Below, piece after piece: positions 6,292-14,132 of a DNA stretch of 19,569 nucleotides. Origin of the DNA: DASSWG01 sp041689995 (lineage in GTDB: Bacteria > Bacteroidota > Bacteroidia > Flavobacteriales > Flavobacteriaceae); assembly GCA_041689995.1 (NCBI GenBank), contig JBDNFD010000041.1, positions 1 through 19,569 on the forward strand. The letters run 5' to 3'. Numbering within the stretch: position 1 is the stretch's first letter; the number at the start of each line of letters is the position of its first letter. The notes beneath the pieces were generated by a model. It did not search any database. It was not told where the DNA came from and was given only the letters and a program-made list of their open reading frames with translations. The position numbers and the translations under genes were made by a program.

Positions 6292-6409
6292 TAATTTGAC
6301 GTTAAACAAGAAAAAAATAATACGGGGGAAACCGCCTTGTTTTCGCGGGATACACTCCGATTAATTGAAAAGCCCCAGAAACAGAAGCATGGGCGTAAGA
6401 AGGCCTTGT

Positions 6410-7342
6410 TTAGATTCGCGGCAGAAAAACTTCGGCCATCATACATCGTGCGCTTCCACCGCCACATGTTTCGATAATCTCCAAGTCGCTGCTGAGAATC
6501 TCGCAGTGTTTTTCAAGGCTTTCAATCTGATTTTTGTTCAAGCTCTTGCGGGCAACATCGCTCATTATCAAAAATTGTCTTCCTTGTGCGTTTTCAACTT
6601 GCAACATATTTCCCGCAAAGTTGTTCATTTGTTCTTCTGAAATTTCGATAATTTCTTTTTCATCTTGTTCCAAATGAGCAACTACATTTTTTCGCTCCTT
6701 TTTATTATCAATGGCGTCTAAACATATTACTGAAAATTCCGTTCCCAAACACATCATCACATTGGTGTGGTAAATGGGTTTTCGCGCGCCGGTTACATCT
6801 TGAAAAGAATGAAAAATGACGGGCGTATATTCAAAATCCTCACAAAATTCAATCAGTAAATCTTCGTCAGCTCTGGAAGAAAGTGAACAATAAGCTTTTT
6901 TGTGAATGCGGTCCAATAGCAAACTGCCGGTTCCTTCCAAAAATTTGTCTTCTTCTTCTGCTGAGGTGTAATCAATTATTTCATCGATTACGAAACCTTT
7001 TTCTTCTAATTTCACCAGAATATCTTCACGCCTCTCCCGACGTCTATTTTCTGCGAACATGGGATATAAAGCAACCCGACCATCTGCATGAAAAGAAACC
7101 CAATTATTTGGAAAAATCGAATCTGGGGTCTGTTCTTCCTTTAGGTCTTCCACAACGATTACTTCCACTCCCACACCTCGTAATTTTTCAACAAATTCAT
7201 CGAATTCCTGTTGAGCCATTTTGTTGACATCCAATTTAATAGTTTCAACATCTTTTTGAAAATAATTGTTTACGGCCGTTTCATCGTTCATTCGAAAAGC
7301 GACGGGCCGTATCATTAACAAAGTGCTGGTGATTTGGGACAT
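6410..7342 (-). CDS. ctlX: CtlX-type citrulline hydrolase (arginine deiminase/amidinotransferase superfamily)
   Basis: The 310-residue protein shows the guanidino-group-modifying fold. SIFPNNWVS and the EGTGSLLLDR motif hold the acidic substrate and catalytic residues, Y191-H192 in PIYHTNVMM gives the catalytic His, and GGGSARCMMAEVFLP gives the nucleophile Cys300 close to the C terminus. CtlX proteins are known as citrulline utilisation hydrolases in Francisella and occur widely in Bacteroidota, often under the name amidinotransferase. The likely reaction is hydrolysis of the ureido group of citrulline to ornithine, CO2 and ammonia in the cytosol. No arginine or ornithine genes lie nearby, so context adds nothing. 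Another member of the superfamily is possible. Confidence 0.82.
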   Translation of the reverse strand: MSQITSTLLMIRPVAFRMNDETAVNNYFQKDVETIKLDVNKMAQQEFDEFVEKLRGVGVEVIVVEDLKEEQTPDSIFPNNWVSFHADGRVALYPMFAENRRRERREDILVKLEEKGFVIDEIIDYTSAEEEDKFLEGTGSLLLDRIHKKAYCSLSSRADEDLLIEFCEDFEYTPVIFHSFQDVTGARKPIYHTNVMMCLGTEFSVICLDAIDNKKERKNVVAHLEQDEKEIIEISEEQMNNFAGNMLQVENAQGRQFLIMSDVARKSLNKNQIESLEKHCEILSSDLEIIETCGGGSARCMMAEVFLPRI

Positions 7343-7448
7343 TGAGTTGGTTTTTTTTATCTATTTTTTCCAAAGGTTGAAAATGCTTTCATCCGTTGAA
7401 GTAAGCAATTTGATTAAGTGCAAATATCCGCATATTTCCACTAACTAA

Positions 7449-7480
7449 AAAACCTTTTCTGATTGCTCAAAAAAGGTTTT
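7449..7480 (-). terminator. Intrinsic terminator of rplU-rpmA
   Basis: AAAACCTTTT (7449-7458) pairs perfectly with AAAAGGTTTT (7471-7480) around a 12 nt loop. The minus strand ends in a run of T after the stem. It lies 22 bp after the rpmA stop codon. Confidence 0.75.
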
Positions 7481-7502
7481 ATAAGATTATAAAAAGAAAA
7501 AT

Positions 7503-7763
7503 TTAGGCCTCGAAGGGTTCAATCGAAACGAAAGATTTATTGTTTTTCTTTTTTGCGAATTTCACCAGGCCGTCTATTCTGGCATGCAACGTGTGATCTT
7601 TGCCTGCATAAACATTTTTTCCTGGGCTATGCACGGTTCCACGTTGTCTTACAATAATATTTCCGGCTATGGCGGGCTGTCCGCCAAAAATCTTCACGCC
7701 TAGTCGCTTGGATTCCGATTCCCTACCGTTTTTGGAGCTACCAACCCCTTTTTTATGTGCCAT
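7503..7763 (-). CDS. rpmA: 50S ribosomal protein L27
   Basis: The 86-residue protein begins MAHKKGVGSSKNGRESESKR and carries GVKIFGGQ, GNIIVRQRGTVHSPG and GKDHTLHARIDG, which is unmistakable L27. It sits near the peptidyl-transferase centre of the large subunit. Its N terminus starts directly at MAHKKG, so no processed leader is needed, unlike in Firmicutes. It lies 19 bp downstream of rplU, the conserved bacterial order, and is the last gene before a terminator. Confidence 0.98.
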   Translation of the reverse strand: MAHKKGVGSSKNGRESESKRLGVKIFGGQPAIAGNIIVRQRGTVHSPGKNVYAGKDHTLHARIDGLVKFAKKKNNKSFVSIEPFEA

Positions 7764-7782
7764 GTTCTATAATTTTTTAGGG

Positions 7783-8487
7783 TTATCCTTTATTTTTTAA
7801 AAGTGCTTTGGCTTGTTTTACCCATTCTTCAGATTCAATTTTTTCTCGGGTAATACCACCCAACGCTTCGAGTTCAGAACGATCTCCCGCCTTTAATTTG
7901 CTGATCTGTTCAAAGGTGTAAATGCCTATTTCGTTCAACTTTTCTGCATAAACGGGGCCAATGCCATTGATTTTTTTCAAGTCGTCAGCTTCTGCTTTGG
8001 TCGCGGTGCCAATACTGTGTAGCAATTTATCAATATTGATTTCGATCTTTTTGTCTTCCGCACGATGTTCCGCACGGCTGACCAGGTTTTCGCTGACCTC
8101 AATTTTCTTTTTCGCTTTAGCGGGTTCCTTTTTTTCTGAAACTTCTTTTTTGGCGGTGGTTTTCTTTTCGGTTTTGGAATCGCCGATACTTTCGATTACA
8201 ATTTCCGTCAACGCTTGTCTGTGACCGTTTTTGACACGGTATCCTTTTCTACGTTTCTTTTTGAATACGATTACTTTGTCACCTTTCAAGTGCCGGGTGA
8301 TTTTTGCTCCTACCGAAGTTCCTTTTATAGCCGGGGCGCCTAAAACAATGTTGTCGCCATCTTCAGTAAGCAGGATTTTATCGAAGGAAACACTGTCCCC
8401 TTCTTTTCCTGCCAAACGGTGCACAAACACTTTTTGGTCTTTCGCAACTTTAAATTGCTGCCCTGCTATCTCTACAATTGCATACAT
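7783..8487 (-). CDS. rplU: 50S ribosomal protein L21 with C-terminal helix-hairpin-helix extension
   Basis: Residues 1 to about 103 are a full L21 (MYAIVEIAGQQFKVAKDQK; VIVFKKKRRKGYRVKNGHRQ), which binds 23S rRNA. Normal L21 stops here. This protein continues to 234 residues. A Lys/Glu/Ala-rich linker (about 105-160) leads to a domain at about 165-234 with KKINGIGPVYAEKLNEIGI, TFEQISKL and GGITREKIES, typical of helix-hairpin-helix nucleic-acid-binding modules. Long L21 proteins of this type are known in flavobacteria, so this is a lineage trait rather than an annotation error; no stop or frameshift separates the parts. It is first in the rplU-rpmA operon. Confidence 0.95.
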   Translation of the reverse strand: MYAIVEIAGQQFKVAKDQKVFVHRLAGKEGDSVSFDKILLTEDGDNIVLGAPAIKGTSVGAKITRHLKGDKVIVFKKKRRKGYRVKNGHRQALTEIVIESIGDSKTEKKTTAKKEVSEKKEPAKAKKKIEVSENLVSRAEHRAEDKKIEINIDKLLHSIGTATKAEADDLKKINGIGPVYAEKLNEIGIYTFEQISKLKAGDRSELEALGGITREKIESEEWVKQAKALLKNKG

Positions 8488-8546
8488 AGCTTGTCTTATT
8501 GATTGTTTGAATTCAAATTATGCCACCATTTTTTGGTAAGCGGGTG

Positions 8547-8577
8547 CAAATATACCGCTAAATTATTAATCCGCAAA
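8547..8577 (-). promoter_or_regulatory. Promoter of rplU-rpmA
   Basis: On the minus strand TTTG (8577-8574) is followed after exactly 19 bp by TATATTTG (8554-8547). This is a full match to the Bacteroidota consensus. The -7 element lies 60 bp before the rplU start codon. The -33 TTTG falls inside one arm of an inverted repeat (8573-8612). Confidence 0.65.
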
Positions 8578-8612
8578 GGTTTCAATAAAAATTGAACTGA
8601 TTATTCCTTTGC
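8573..8612. repeat. Inverted repeat between the amidohydrolase stop codon and the rplU promoter
   Basis: GCAAAGG (8573-8579) is the reverse complement of CCTTTGC (8606-8612). Inside it TTCAAT (8581-8586) pairs with ATTGAA (8591-8596) around AAAA. There is no strong T tract on the minus strand, so it is a doubtful terminator. One arm contains the rplU -33 element and the other reaches the stop codon of the upstream gene. Confidence 0.45.
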
Positions 8613-9307
8613 TATGGAAAATCGTTGGCGACAACACTCTCAAGCACCTTGAATATTCCCGATTTTAAAGAAATATCCATCTGATTATCGGTGGAAAATT
8701 TCTGATTGATTTCCAGTTCAATTCCCATATAATTCTCTGGGAATTTTTTTCGTAATGTGGTCGTGAAACCATCCGCGGTTCCTAAATATGGATAATTCAT
8801 CCGAATTTTCAAATTCGGAAACGCTCTTTTTAATTGTGTTTTCATCATTTTGCAAACCGTTTTTTCCTGATTTCTGGTTGGATCGTACAGCAAACCGATA
8901 TCGACTGTTCTTATTTCTCCATTCAATTTTGGTGTGAAACTGTGAACCGATAAATGAAATACTTTTTCTTTTTTTTGAATTAATTCTTCGATTTTATGTT
9001 CCATTTTTTCGCGGTAGGGGAAATAATAAGTTTCCAACAAGTACCGTTTTTCCTGTAAAGATAAAATGTCGGAAAATTCAGAAAACAAATCCGCTTTCCA
9101 CAAACTCCGGTTCATTTCTATTAATAATCGGCTTATGGTTTGAAATTCACTGAAATCGGTCAATGATTTTAAATGCTGAAAAATATCGAAAGCGCCCAAA
9201 TCATATCCTCGGTGAGAATTCAGTATTTTTTCTTTTCCTTCAAATAGAAATTGGAATTTTTTGGGAATTTCATTTCCTGCATGTTCGCAAGTGATCACCA
9301 ATTTCAT
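8612..9307 (-). CDS. N-formylglutamate amidohydrolase family enzyme
   Basis: The 231-residue protein begins MKLVITCEHAGNEIP and continues with SHRGYDLGAFD, ISRLLIEMNRS, HLSVHSFTP and DIGLLYDP, the motif series of the N-formylglutamate amidohydrolase family (metal-dependent amide hydrolases). Classical members (HutG) finish histidine breakdown, but no hut genes are present. The start at 9307 is chosen over an upstream in-frame ATG at 9337 because it gives the family N terminus and an ATGA overlap with the preceding stop. Being last in an operon with two amide-forming ligases suggests it trims or unblocks their product; that role is inference. There is no signal peptide. Confidence 0.85.
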   Translation of the reverse strand: MKLVITCEHAGNEIPKKFQFLFEGKEKILNSHRGYDLGAFDIFQHLKSLTDFSEFQTISRLLIEMNRSLWKADLFSEFSDILSLQEKRYLLETYYFPYREKMEHKIEELIQKKEKVFHLSVHSFTPKLNGEIRTVDIGLLYDPTRNQEKTVCKMMKTQLKRAFPNLKIRMNYPYLGTADGFTTTLRKKFPENYMGIELEINQKFSTDNQMDISLKSGIFKVLESVVANDFP

Positions 9308-10524
9308 GGCTGAAAAAGAGTATTTTCTGCCAAACATTCGCCCAATTTTTTATAAACCTTCTTTAAATTCCCTATGGAAAAATCGGTTTCTAAGGCTTGT
9401 AATATTCGGGTGGACAGACTGCCGTTTTTAAGAAGAAATTCTATGGTTTCACAATGTTTTTTTGAAATATTACTTTTTGTAAGAAAATATAATCGTTGCC
9501 AAATTTCGCCCGCGGTAACCGTTTCATTTATTCCAAATAATAGAAGATAATCATGGTTGGAAATAACGGCATCTTCAGCATGAACAATGACTTCATTTAA
9601 AATTTCCAATAACTCGTTTTCATGCCATTTTTTTTGTTCTTCCAAAGAAATCATTTTTTCGGAAATCAATAATTTAAGACTTTCAATAATAAGTACTGCA
9701 ATTGCAATATCTGCTTTCGGGCTTTCTTGCGTGTCGATGACGCGGATTTCAATGGCATTTCGATCAAATCGGGCGATGGCTCCGCGCGAATTCAGGAAAT
9801 GGTGATCCAAAATACCTTCGGTGTCATGTGGTTTTATGGCTTTATTGATTGGGTCAAAAATTTCATTTTGATAAGCTTTCCTGCTAAAAACCTGTTCCGG
9901 AATTACTTTTCCGGTCATCTCCGGAATTTCTTTTTGATTGGTTTTATAAACGTGCATCCGGGCATCTTTAAAACCTGTATATTTTCCATCAAAAATTGGT
10001 GAACTTGCGCTTAGAGCGGGAATAATTGGTAATAAAATCCGAATTGCAGCGTGCAATTTCTCAAATTCCGAATCATCAAAAAATGGTAAATTTAGATGCA
10101 TGCTTTGCACATTTGCCCAACTGTGGCCGTGGCAATCGAAAATGCGGTTGTAGAGTGCGTAAATTTTACTGTAATTATGTTTCCATAACTGCATTTCAGT
10201 TTGCGGATTCATAAAGGGATGAGAAGCCGTGGGCCATAATTTCGCATTCGAGGGAAGCAAAAGTTGATTGATTTCTCGAATGTTTTTGGCAAAAAGAATG
10301 TCCAAATTTTCAAGATCAGCTGTGGGTTTATTGGTTTTCAATTCAACGACATGTGCCACCAATTCATTGCTCCATTCAATTTCCCCGTTTTCTACGGAAG
10401 AAACGATGCTGCCATTTTTGGCTTGCATCAATTTATCAACAATGGGCACAACTTTAGAATCGGCTAAATCAACGAGCATATATTCCAATTCAATTCCAAA
10501 AACCTCAAAAAGATGATAGGACAT
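9304..10524 (-). CDS. GCS2-type carboxylate-amine ligase (glutamate-cysteine ligase family)
   Basis: The 406-residue protein has the glutamate-cysteine ligase type 2 signature. FGIELEYMLVD (E12, E14) supplies metal ligands, ENGEIEWSNELVAHVVELKT follows, HLNLPF gives a strand of the ATP site, and ARFDRNAIEIRVIDTQE gives the Arg/Glu pair. Such enzymes activate a carboxylate with ATP and join it to an amine. The substrate is unknown; true glutathione synthesis is not implied, because no glutathione synthetase of the usual kind is seen. Its ATG overlaps the preceding stop by one base (TAATG) and its stop overlaps the next start (ATGA), so all three cassette genes should be made together. Confidence 0.85.
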   Translation of the reverse strand: MSYHLFEVFGIELEYMLVDLADSKVVPIVDKLMQAKNGSIVSSVENGEIEWSNELVAHVVELKTNKPTADLENLDILFAKNIREINQLLLPSNAKLWPTASHPFMNPQTEMQLWKHNYSKIYALYNRIFDCHGHSWANVQSMHLNLPFFDDSEFEKLHAAIRILLPIIPALSASSPIFDGKYTGFKDARMHVYKTNQKEIPEMTGKVIPEQVFSRKAYQNEIFDPINKAIKPHDTEGILDHHFLNSRGAIARFDRNAIEIRVIDTQESPKADIAIAVLIIESLKLLISEKMISLEEQKKWHENELLEILNEVIVHAEDAVISNHDYLLLFGINETVTAGEIWQRLYFLTKSNISKKHCETIEFLLKNGSLSTRILQALETDFSIGNLKKVYKKLGECLAENTLFQP

Positions 10525-11978
10525 TATGTTGTTTTTTGTAACCGTGATTTCAATGCTGATAATATTTCAATATATAATTGATCGCCATAAAATCGATCTT
10601 CCACGCCAAAATCGATATTCGGATTATCGTTTATTTCGATCACCAATGGTTTTCCGTCCACTTCTTTGATATCGATTCCGTACAAACCTTTACCCATTAA
10701 TTTTGCCGATTTAAGGGCAATGGTCAAAATTTTCTCAGGGACTTCTTCAATTCCGAGGCAATCGGCATTTCCTTCTTCATCGTCCTTTTTGGAAGCGTTC
10801 CAGTTGTAAATTTGCCAATGTCCTTTCGCCATATAATAGCGACAGGCAAAAAGTGGCTTGTTGTCCAAAATTCCGATGCGCCAATCAAATTCGGAAAAAC
10901 TGTATTCCTGCGCAATGATCAAGTCCGATTTTTTTAACATCGTGTTCACCAATTTTTTGTATTCTGCTTCGTTTTTCGCTTTTTTTACGCCAAAAGAAAA
11001 AGTAGAATCCGGCGATTTTAAAACGCACGGCAAACCGGTGATTTTTAAGACTTCATCTTTATTGTCTTTATGAACGATCACGGTTTTCGGAATAGGAATG
11101 TTGGCGTTTTGCAATGCTTCGGCCATGTAAACCTTATTGCAACATTTTAAAATAGCATCGGGATAATCGATCAGTGCAATATTTTCTTGTTGGGCTTTTC
11201 GGGCGAAAGCGTAAGCCTCATTGTTGACTTCTGTGCTTTGTCGAATGAACAAAGCATCAAAAGCTGAAAGCCGCGATAGCTCTTTTGGTGAAATTATTTC
11301 CACATAAAAATTCATTTTTTCGGCCAGATCCACGAATTTTTTGATCGCTTTTGGATTGCTTGGTGGGGCGGGATCATCTGCCTGAACCAAAATGGCCAAA
11401 TCGAATTCGACTTTATTAGGTCTGGGAGTATCATAGCGTTTTTTGGCGAAATATTGCGAGGCGAACTCACGCATATAAGGTTTATGTTCTTCGGGAATTT
11501 CGGATTCCGAAATGGCACGGATATTTTTTATGTTCCATTTAGAGGTGAAATTGAAGCGCACCCGCAGAAAGGGAATTTGAAAATGTTTGTAGAACATTGC
11601 GCTCAACTCCTTGTATTTTTGGGCGGTGTTTTGTCCGAAATAAATGCTGAGTGTAAACTCTTGTGACTTAATATTTTTTAGGCTTTGTTGAACGAGCTCG
11701 TCAAATTCGCCGGAAATAACTTTTACAAGTTTAGGTTCACGAAGATCAACGATGTTTTTAACCGTTGGAATGGCCAAATGACCGCGGGCTTCCGCTAAAA
11801 GCGAAACATAATATCCTTTGGATTGGTAGGAGTAATCTTTGCATAAATTAAATATGCGTGCGTTTTTCAACTGGGCATATTCGGGTTTCGTCAGATAATC
11901 GCCCGCGGAGACAATTTCTAGGTTATTTGCGGGAAATTGCCATTTTTCGGGATGGTTGACAATAATGAGTTTCTTCAT
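10524..11978 (-). CDS. RimK-like ATP-grasp ligase with N-terminal RLAN domain
   Basis: The 484-residue protein has two parts. Residues 1 to about 200 match the RimK-like ATP-grasp N-terminal (RLAN) type: KKLIIVNHPEKWQF, YLTKPEYAQLKNARIFNLC and SKGYYVSLLAEARGH. About 205-480 form a RimK-type ATP-grasp: a pre-ATP-grasp region, the substrate/ATP lobe with MAEALQNANIPIPKT, LPCVLKSPDSTFSFGV, AQEYSFSEFDWRIGI, and the metal-binding EINDNPN (E448-N454). ATP-grasp enzymes form amide bonds through acyl-phosphates; RimK adds glutamate to a protein C terminus. The actual substrate here is unknown. It is the first gene of the cassette. No signal peptide is visible, so it acts in the cytosol. Confidence 0.87.
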   Translation of the reverse strand: MKKLIIVNHPEKWQFPANNLEIVSAGDYLTKPEYAQLKNARIFNLCKDYSYQSKGYYVSLLAEARGHLAIPTVKNIVDLREPKLVKVISGEFDELVQQSLKNIKSQEFTLSIYFGQNTAQKYKELSAMFYKHFQIPFLRVRFNFTSKWNIKNIRAISESEIPEEHKPYMREFASQYFAKKRYDTPRPNKVEFDLAILVQADDPAPPSNPKAIKKFVDLAEKMNFYVEIISPKELSRLSAFDALFIRQSTEVNNEAYAFARKAQQENIALIDYPDAILKCCNKVYMAEALQNANIPIPKTVIVHKDNKDEVLKITGLPCVLKSPDSTFSFGVKKAKNEAEYKKLVNTMLKKSDLIIAQEYSFSEFDWRIGILDNKPLFACRYYMAKGHWQIYNWNASKKDDEEGNADCLGIEEVPEKILTIALKSAKLMGKGLYGIDIKEVDGKPLVIEINDNPNIDFGVEDRFYGDQLYIEILSALKSRLQKTT

Positions 11979-11999
11979 TGAAAACTAAATTATGAACTT

Positions 12000-12007
12000 C
12001 AAAAGTA
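12000..12007 (-). promoter_or_regulatory. Candidate -7 element of the amidoligase cassette
   Basis: TACTTTTG on the minus strand matches TAnnTTTG, 22 bp before the start codon at 11978. No clear -33 TTTG is seen at 19-20 bp. If used, the transcript would have a very short leader. Confidence 0.35.
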
Positions 12008-12101
12008 GTTAAAATTTATTTCGAAAACACATAGATAATTTCCATGGTAAAGTAATGATAAATCATTGCAGTTGGCTGATAAAGAAGAATTACTTAGATT
12101 T

Positions 12102-12578
12102 TTAGATGGTTTTTTTGGCAATATGATGATCCTGCGTTTTACTTGTGTTCCAACTATCCTTGAAAAGTTGCATGCAAACCAATGTTGCTATAAAAGTCGT
12201 GACAACGCCCATTATTCCCACGGTGAAAATGACAAGTGCCAATTGTGAATCGTAATTCATATCATAGCGGCTTAAAAGTGCATCGATAAAATTAGGGTCG
12301 ATGTTGCTCGCGTAAATAGCAAAAAAAACAGTGAAAATCACAGTACCATAAAAGCCTGTTTTTAAGCCGGCCATAAAACCTTTTTGATATTTGAAATTCC
12401 GTTTGCGCGATTTAAAATCTTTGGTGGCCATAAATATAGCAGCAGATGTAAAAACTGCGTTCAATAGGCTGAACCAAACATATGTATGTAGGCCGAGAAG
12501 TGAAAGGATCAGAAAATAAATCACCAAAATAACTCCGAGAATTACGCCATAACGTAAAGGAATTGCAGAACTTTTCAT
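12102..12578 (-). CDS. DUF4199 family integral membrane protein
   Basis: The 158-residue protein has four hydrophobic segments, about residues 9-27 (YGVILGVILVIYFLILSLL), 32-51, 72-92 (GLKTGFYGTVIFTVFFAIYA) and 113-138 (LALVIFTVGIMGVVTTFIAT). A basic loop (KDFKSRKRNFKYQKGF) sits between the second and third, so that loop is probably cytoplasmic. The layout, the opening (IPLRYGVILG) and the GLKTGFYG motif match DUF4199, a Bacteroidota family without known function. It lies 123 bp upstream of the amidoligase cassette on the same strand with no obvious terminator between, so read-through is possible, but a functional link is not shown. It is divergent from the M16 genes. Confidence 0.78.
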   Translation of the reverse strand: MKSSAIPLRYGVILGVILVIYFLILSLLGLHTYVWFSLLNAVFTSAAIFMATKDFKSRKRNFKYQKGFMAGLKTGFYGTVIFTVFFAIYASNIDPNFIDALLSRYDMNYDSQLALVIFTVGIMGVVTTFIATLVCMQLFKDSWNTSKTQDHHIAKKTI

Positions 12579-12726
12579 AAAATCGGGTTTAATTGAGTAG
12601 GTAAATTTCAGAAAAATTGTTAAGTATCACGATTAAAAATATGTTAATTTTATTTCGAACGGGAGCGGTTTTCTTTAAAGAAAGTAACTTAGAGAAGATT
12701 TTCATCGGATTCTGTTTCAAAAATAG

Positions 12727-12734
12727 TACTTTTG
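12727..12734 (+). promoter_or_regulatory. Candidate -7 element of the M16 peptidase operon
   Basis: TACTTTTG matches TAnnTTTG, 40 bp before the ATG at 12774 in the divergent intergenic region. The -33 region (about 12699-12704) has TTTTCA rather than TTTG. Confidence 0.35.
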
Positions 12735-12773
12735 AAATCTAATAATCGAAAAACATTTTAAAATACCTTAACA

Positions 12774-14111
12774 ATGATCAGAAAATTCAGCTTTACTGTT
12801 TGTGCTTTGTTAGTGGCCATTTCGGGGTTCTCCCAAGAGGTGGAGTTCACAGAGTACAATTTGGATAACGGACTGCACGTTATTTTGCATAAAAACAATT
12901 TGGCCCCGGTCATTACGGTAGGCGTAATGTACCACGTAGGCGGCAAAGATGAGGAAACAGGCAGATCTGGGTTCGCCCATTTTTTTGAACACCTTTTATT
13001 TGAAGGGACCGATAATATCGGACGTGGGGAATGGTTCAATATTGTAGGTGCCAATGGCGGTTCCAACAATGCGAATACCAGCCAAGATCGGACTTATTAC
13101 TACGAAACCTTTCCGTCGAACAACCTAAAACTGGCTTTGTGGATGGAATCGGAACGTATGTTGCATCCGGTTATCAACCAAATTGGTGTTGATACACAAA
13201 ATGAAGTGGTGAAAGAAGAAAAAAGACTACGCATCGATAATTCGCCTTATGGGAAATTCAATGCTGCCGTAAGCGAGAATATTTTCAAAAAACATCCTTA
13301 TAAAATCCCGGTTATTGGCACCATGAAAGATTTGGACGCTGCTTCTTTGGATGAATTCAAAGCTTTTTTCAAAAAGTATTATGGCCCAAACAATGCTGCT
13401 TTGGTTGTTTCTGGTGATTTTGAAACTGCTCAGGCAAAACAATTGATCGAAGATTATTTCGGTGATATTCCCGCCGGCACCAAAGTAATCCATCCAAATA
13501 TTACGGAAGATCCGATCACCAAAATGATTGTTGACACGGTTTATGATTCGAATATTCAAATTCCATTGGTGCTTTTGGCATATCGAACTCCGGCAATGCA
13601 TGAACATGATGCTTATGTGCTTGACATGATTTCCACGATTTTGACCGACGGGAAAAGTTCGAGAATGTACAAACGAATGGTCGATAACGATAAAGAAGCG
13701 CTGCAGGTATTGGCATTTAATCAATCTCAAGAAGATTATGGCGTTTATATAATGGGCGCACTTCCAATGGGCGATATGCCTTTAGATCAATTGGTAACTT
13801 CCATGGACGAAGAGATTGCAAAACTCCAAAATGAATTGATTTCAGAACGGGAATATCAAAAATTGCAGAACATTTTTCTCAATCGCTACGTAAATTCCAA
13901 TAGCACCGCGCAAGGAATTGCGGCATCACTTGTTTCTTATTACACGATGTATGGTGGGAAAACGGATTTGATAAACAAAGAAATTGATATTTATAAAAGT
14001 ATTACCCGGGAGGAAATCAAAGAGGTGGCCAATAAATATCTGAATAAAAACCAAAGCTTAAAATTGTATTATTTGCCAGATGATAAGGAAAATACCGCAA
14101 ATAATCAATAA
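12774..14111 (+). CDS. M16 family zinc metallopeptidase, catalytic subunit
   Basis: The 445-residue protein has a signal peptide (about 1-21, ending GFSQ). The inverted zinc motif is H69-F-F-E72-H73 in AHFFEHLLFEGT, with the third ligand Glu around 148-149 in EVVKEEKRLRID. NGLHVILHKN and the following strands are typical of M16 N-terminal domains. The C-terminal M16 domain has GPNNAALVVSGDF and RTPAMHEHDAY. Members of the M16B group act as pairs of half-size subunits that close around unfolded peptides. The export signal suggests a periplasmic or surface role in peptide breakdown. The partner gene follows after 21 bp. Length is normal for a half-size M16 subunit. Confidence 0.92.
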   Translation: MIRKFSFTVCALLVAISGFSQEVEFTEYNLDNGLHVILHKNNLAPVITVGVMYHVGGKDEETGRSGFAHFFEHLLFEGTDNIGRGEWFNIVGANGGSNNANTSQDRTYYYETFPSNNLKLALWMESERMLHPVINQIGVDTQNEVVKEEKRLRIDNSPYGKFNAAVSENIFKKHPYKIPVIGTMKDLDAASLDEFKAFFKKYYGPNNAALVVSGDFETAQAKQLIEDYFGDIPAGTKVIHPNITEDPITKMIVDTVYDSNIQIPLVLLAYRTPAMHEHDAYVLDMISTILTDGKSSRMYKRMVDNDKEALQVLAFNQSQEDYGVYIMGALPMGDMPLDQLVTSMDEEIAKLQNELISEREYQKLQNIFLNRYVNSNSTAQGIAASLVSYYTMYGGKTDLINKEIDIYKSITREEIKEVANKYLNKNQSLKLYYLPDDKENTANNQ

Positions 14112-14132
14112 TAATTCAAAAAATAATAAATC

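Noticed and set aside
6332..6348. Hairpin CCGC...GCGG as the ctlX terminator
   Set aside because: The stem is only 4 bp and the T-rich stretch on the minus strand begins more than 10 bp later, too weak to call.
8612..9307. hutG of histidine breakdown
   Set aside because: No hutH, hutU or hutI nearby, and the gene is translationally coupled to two amide ligases instead.
9304..10524. True glutathione biosynthesis gene (gshA)
   Set aside because: GCS2-family members have many substrates, and the coupled partners are not a glutathione synthetase of the usual type, so the specific name is not justified.
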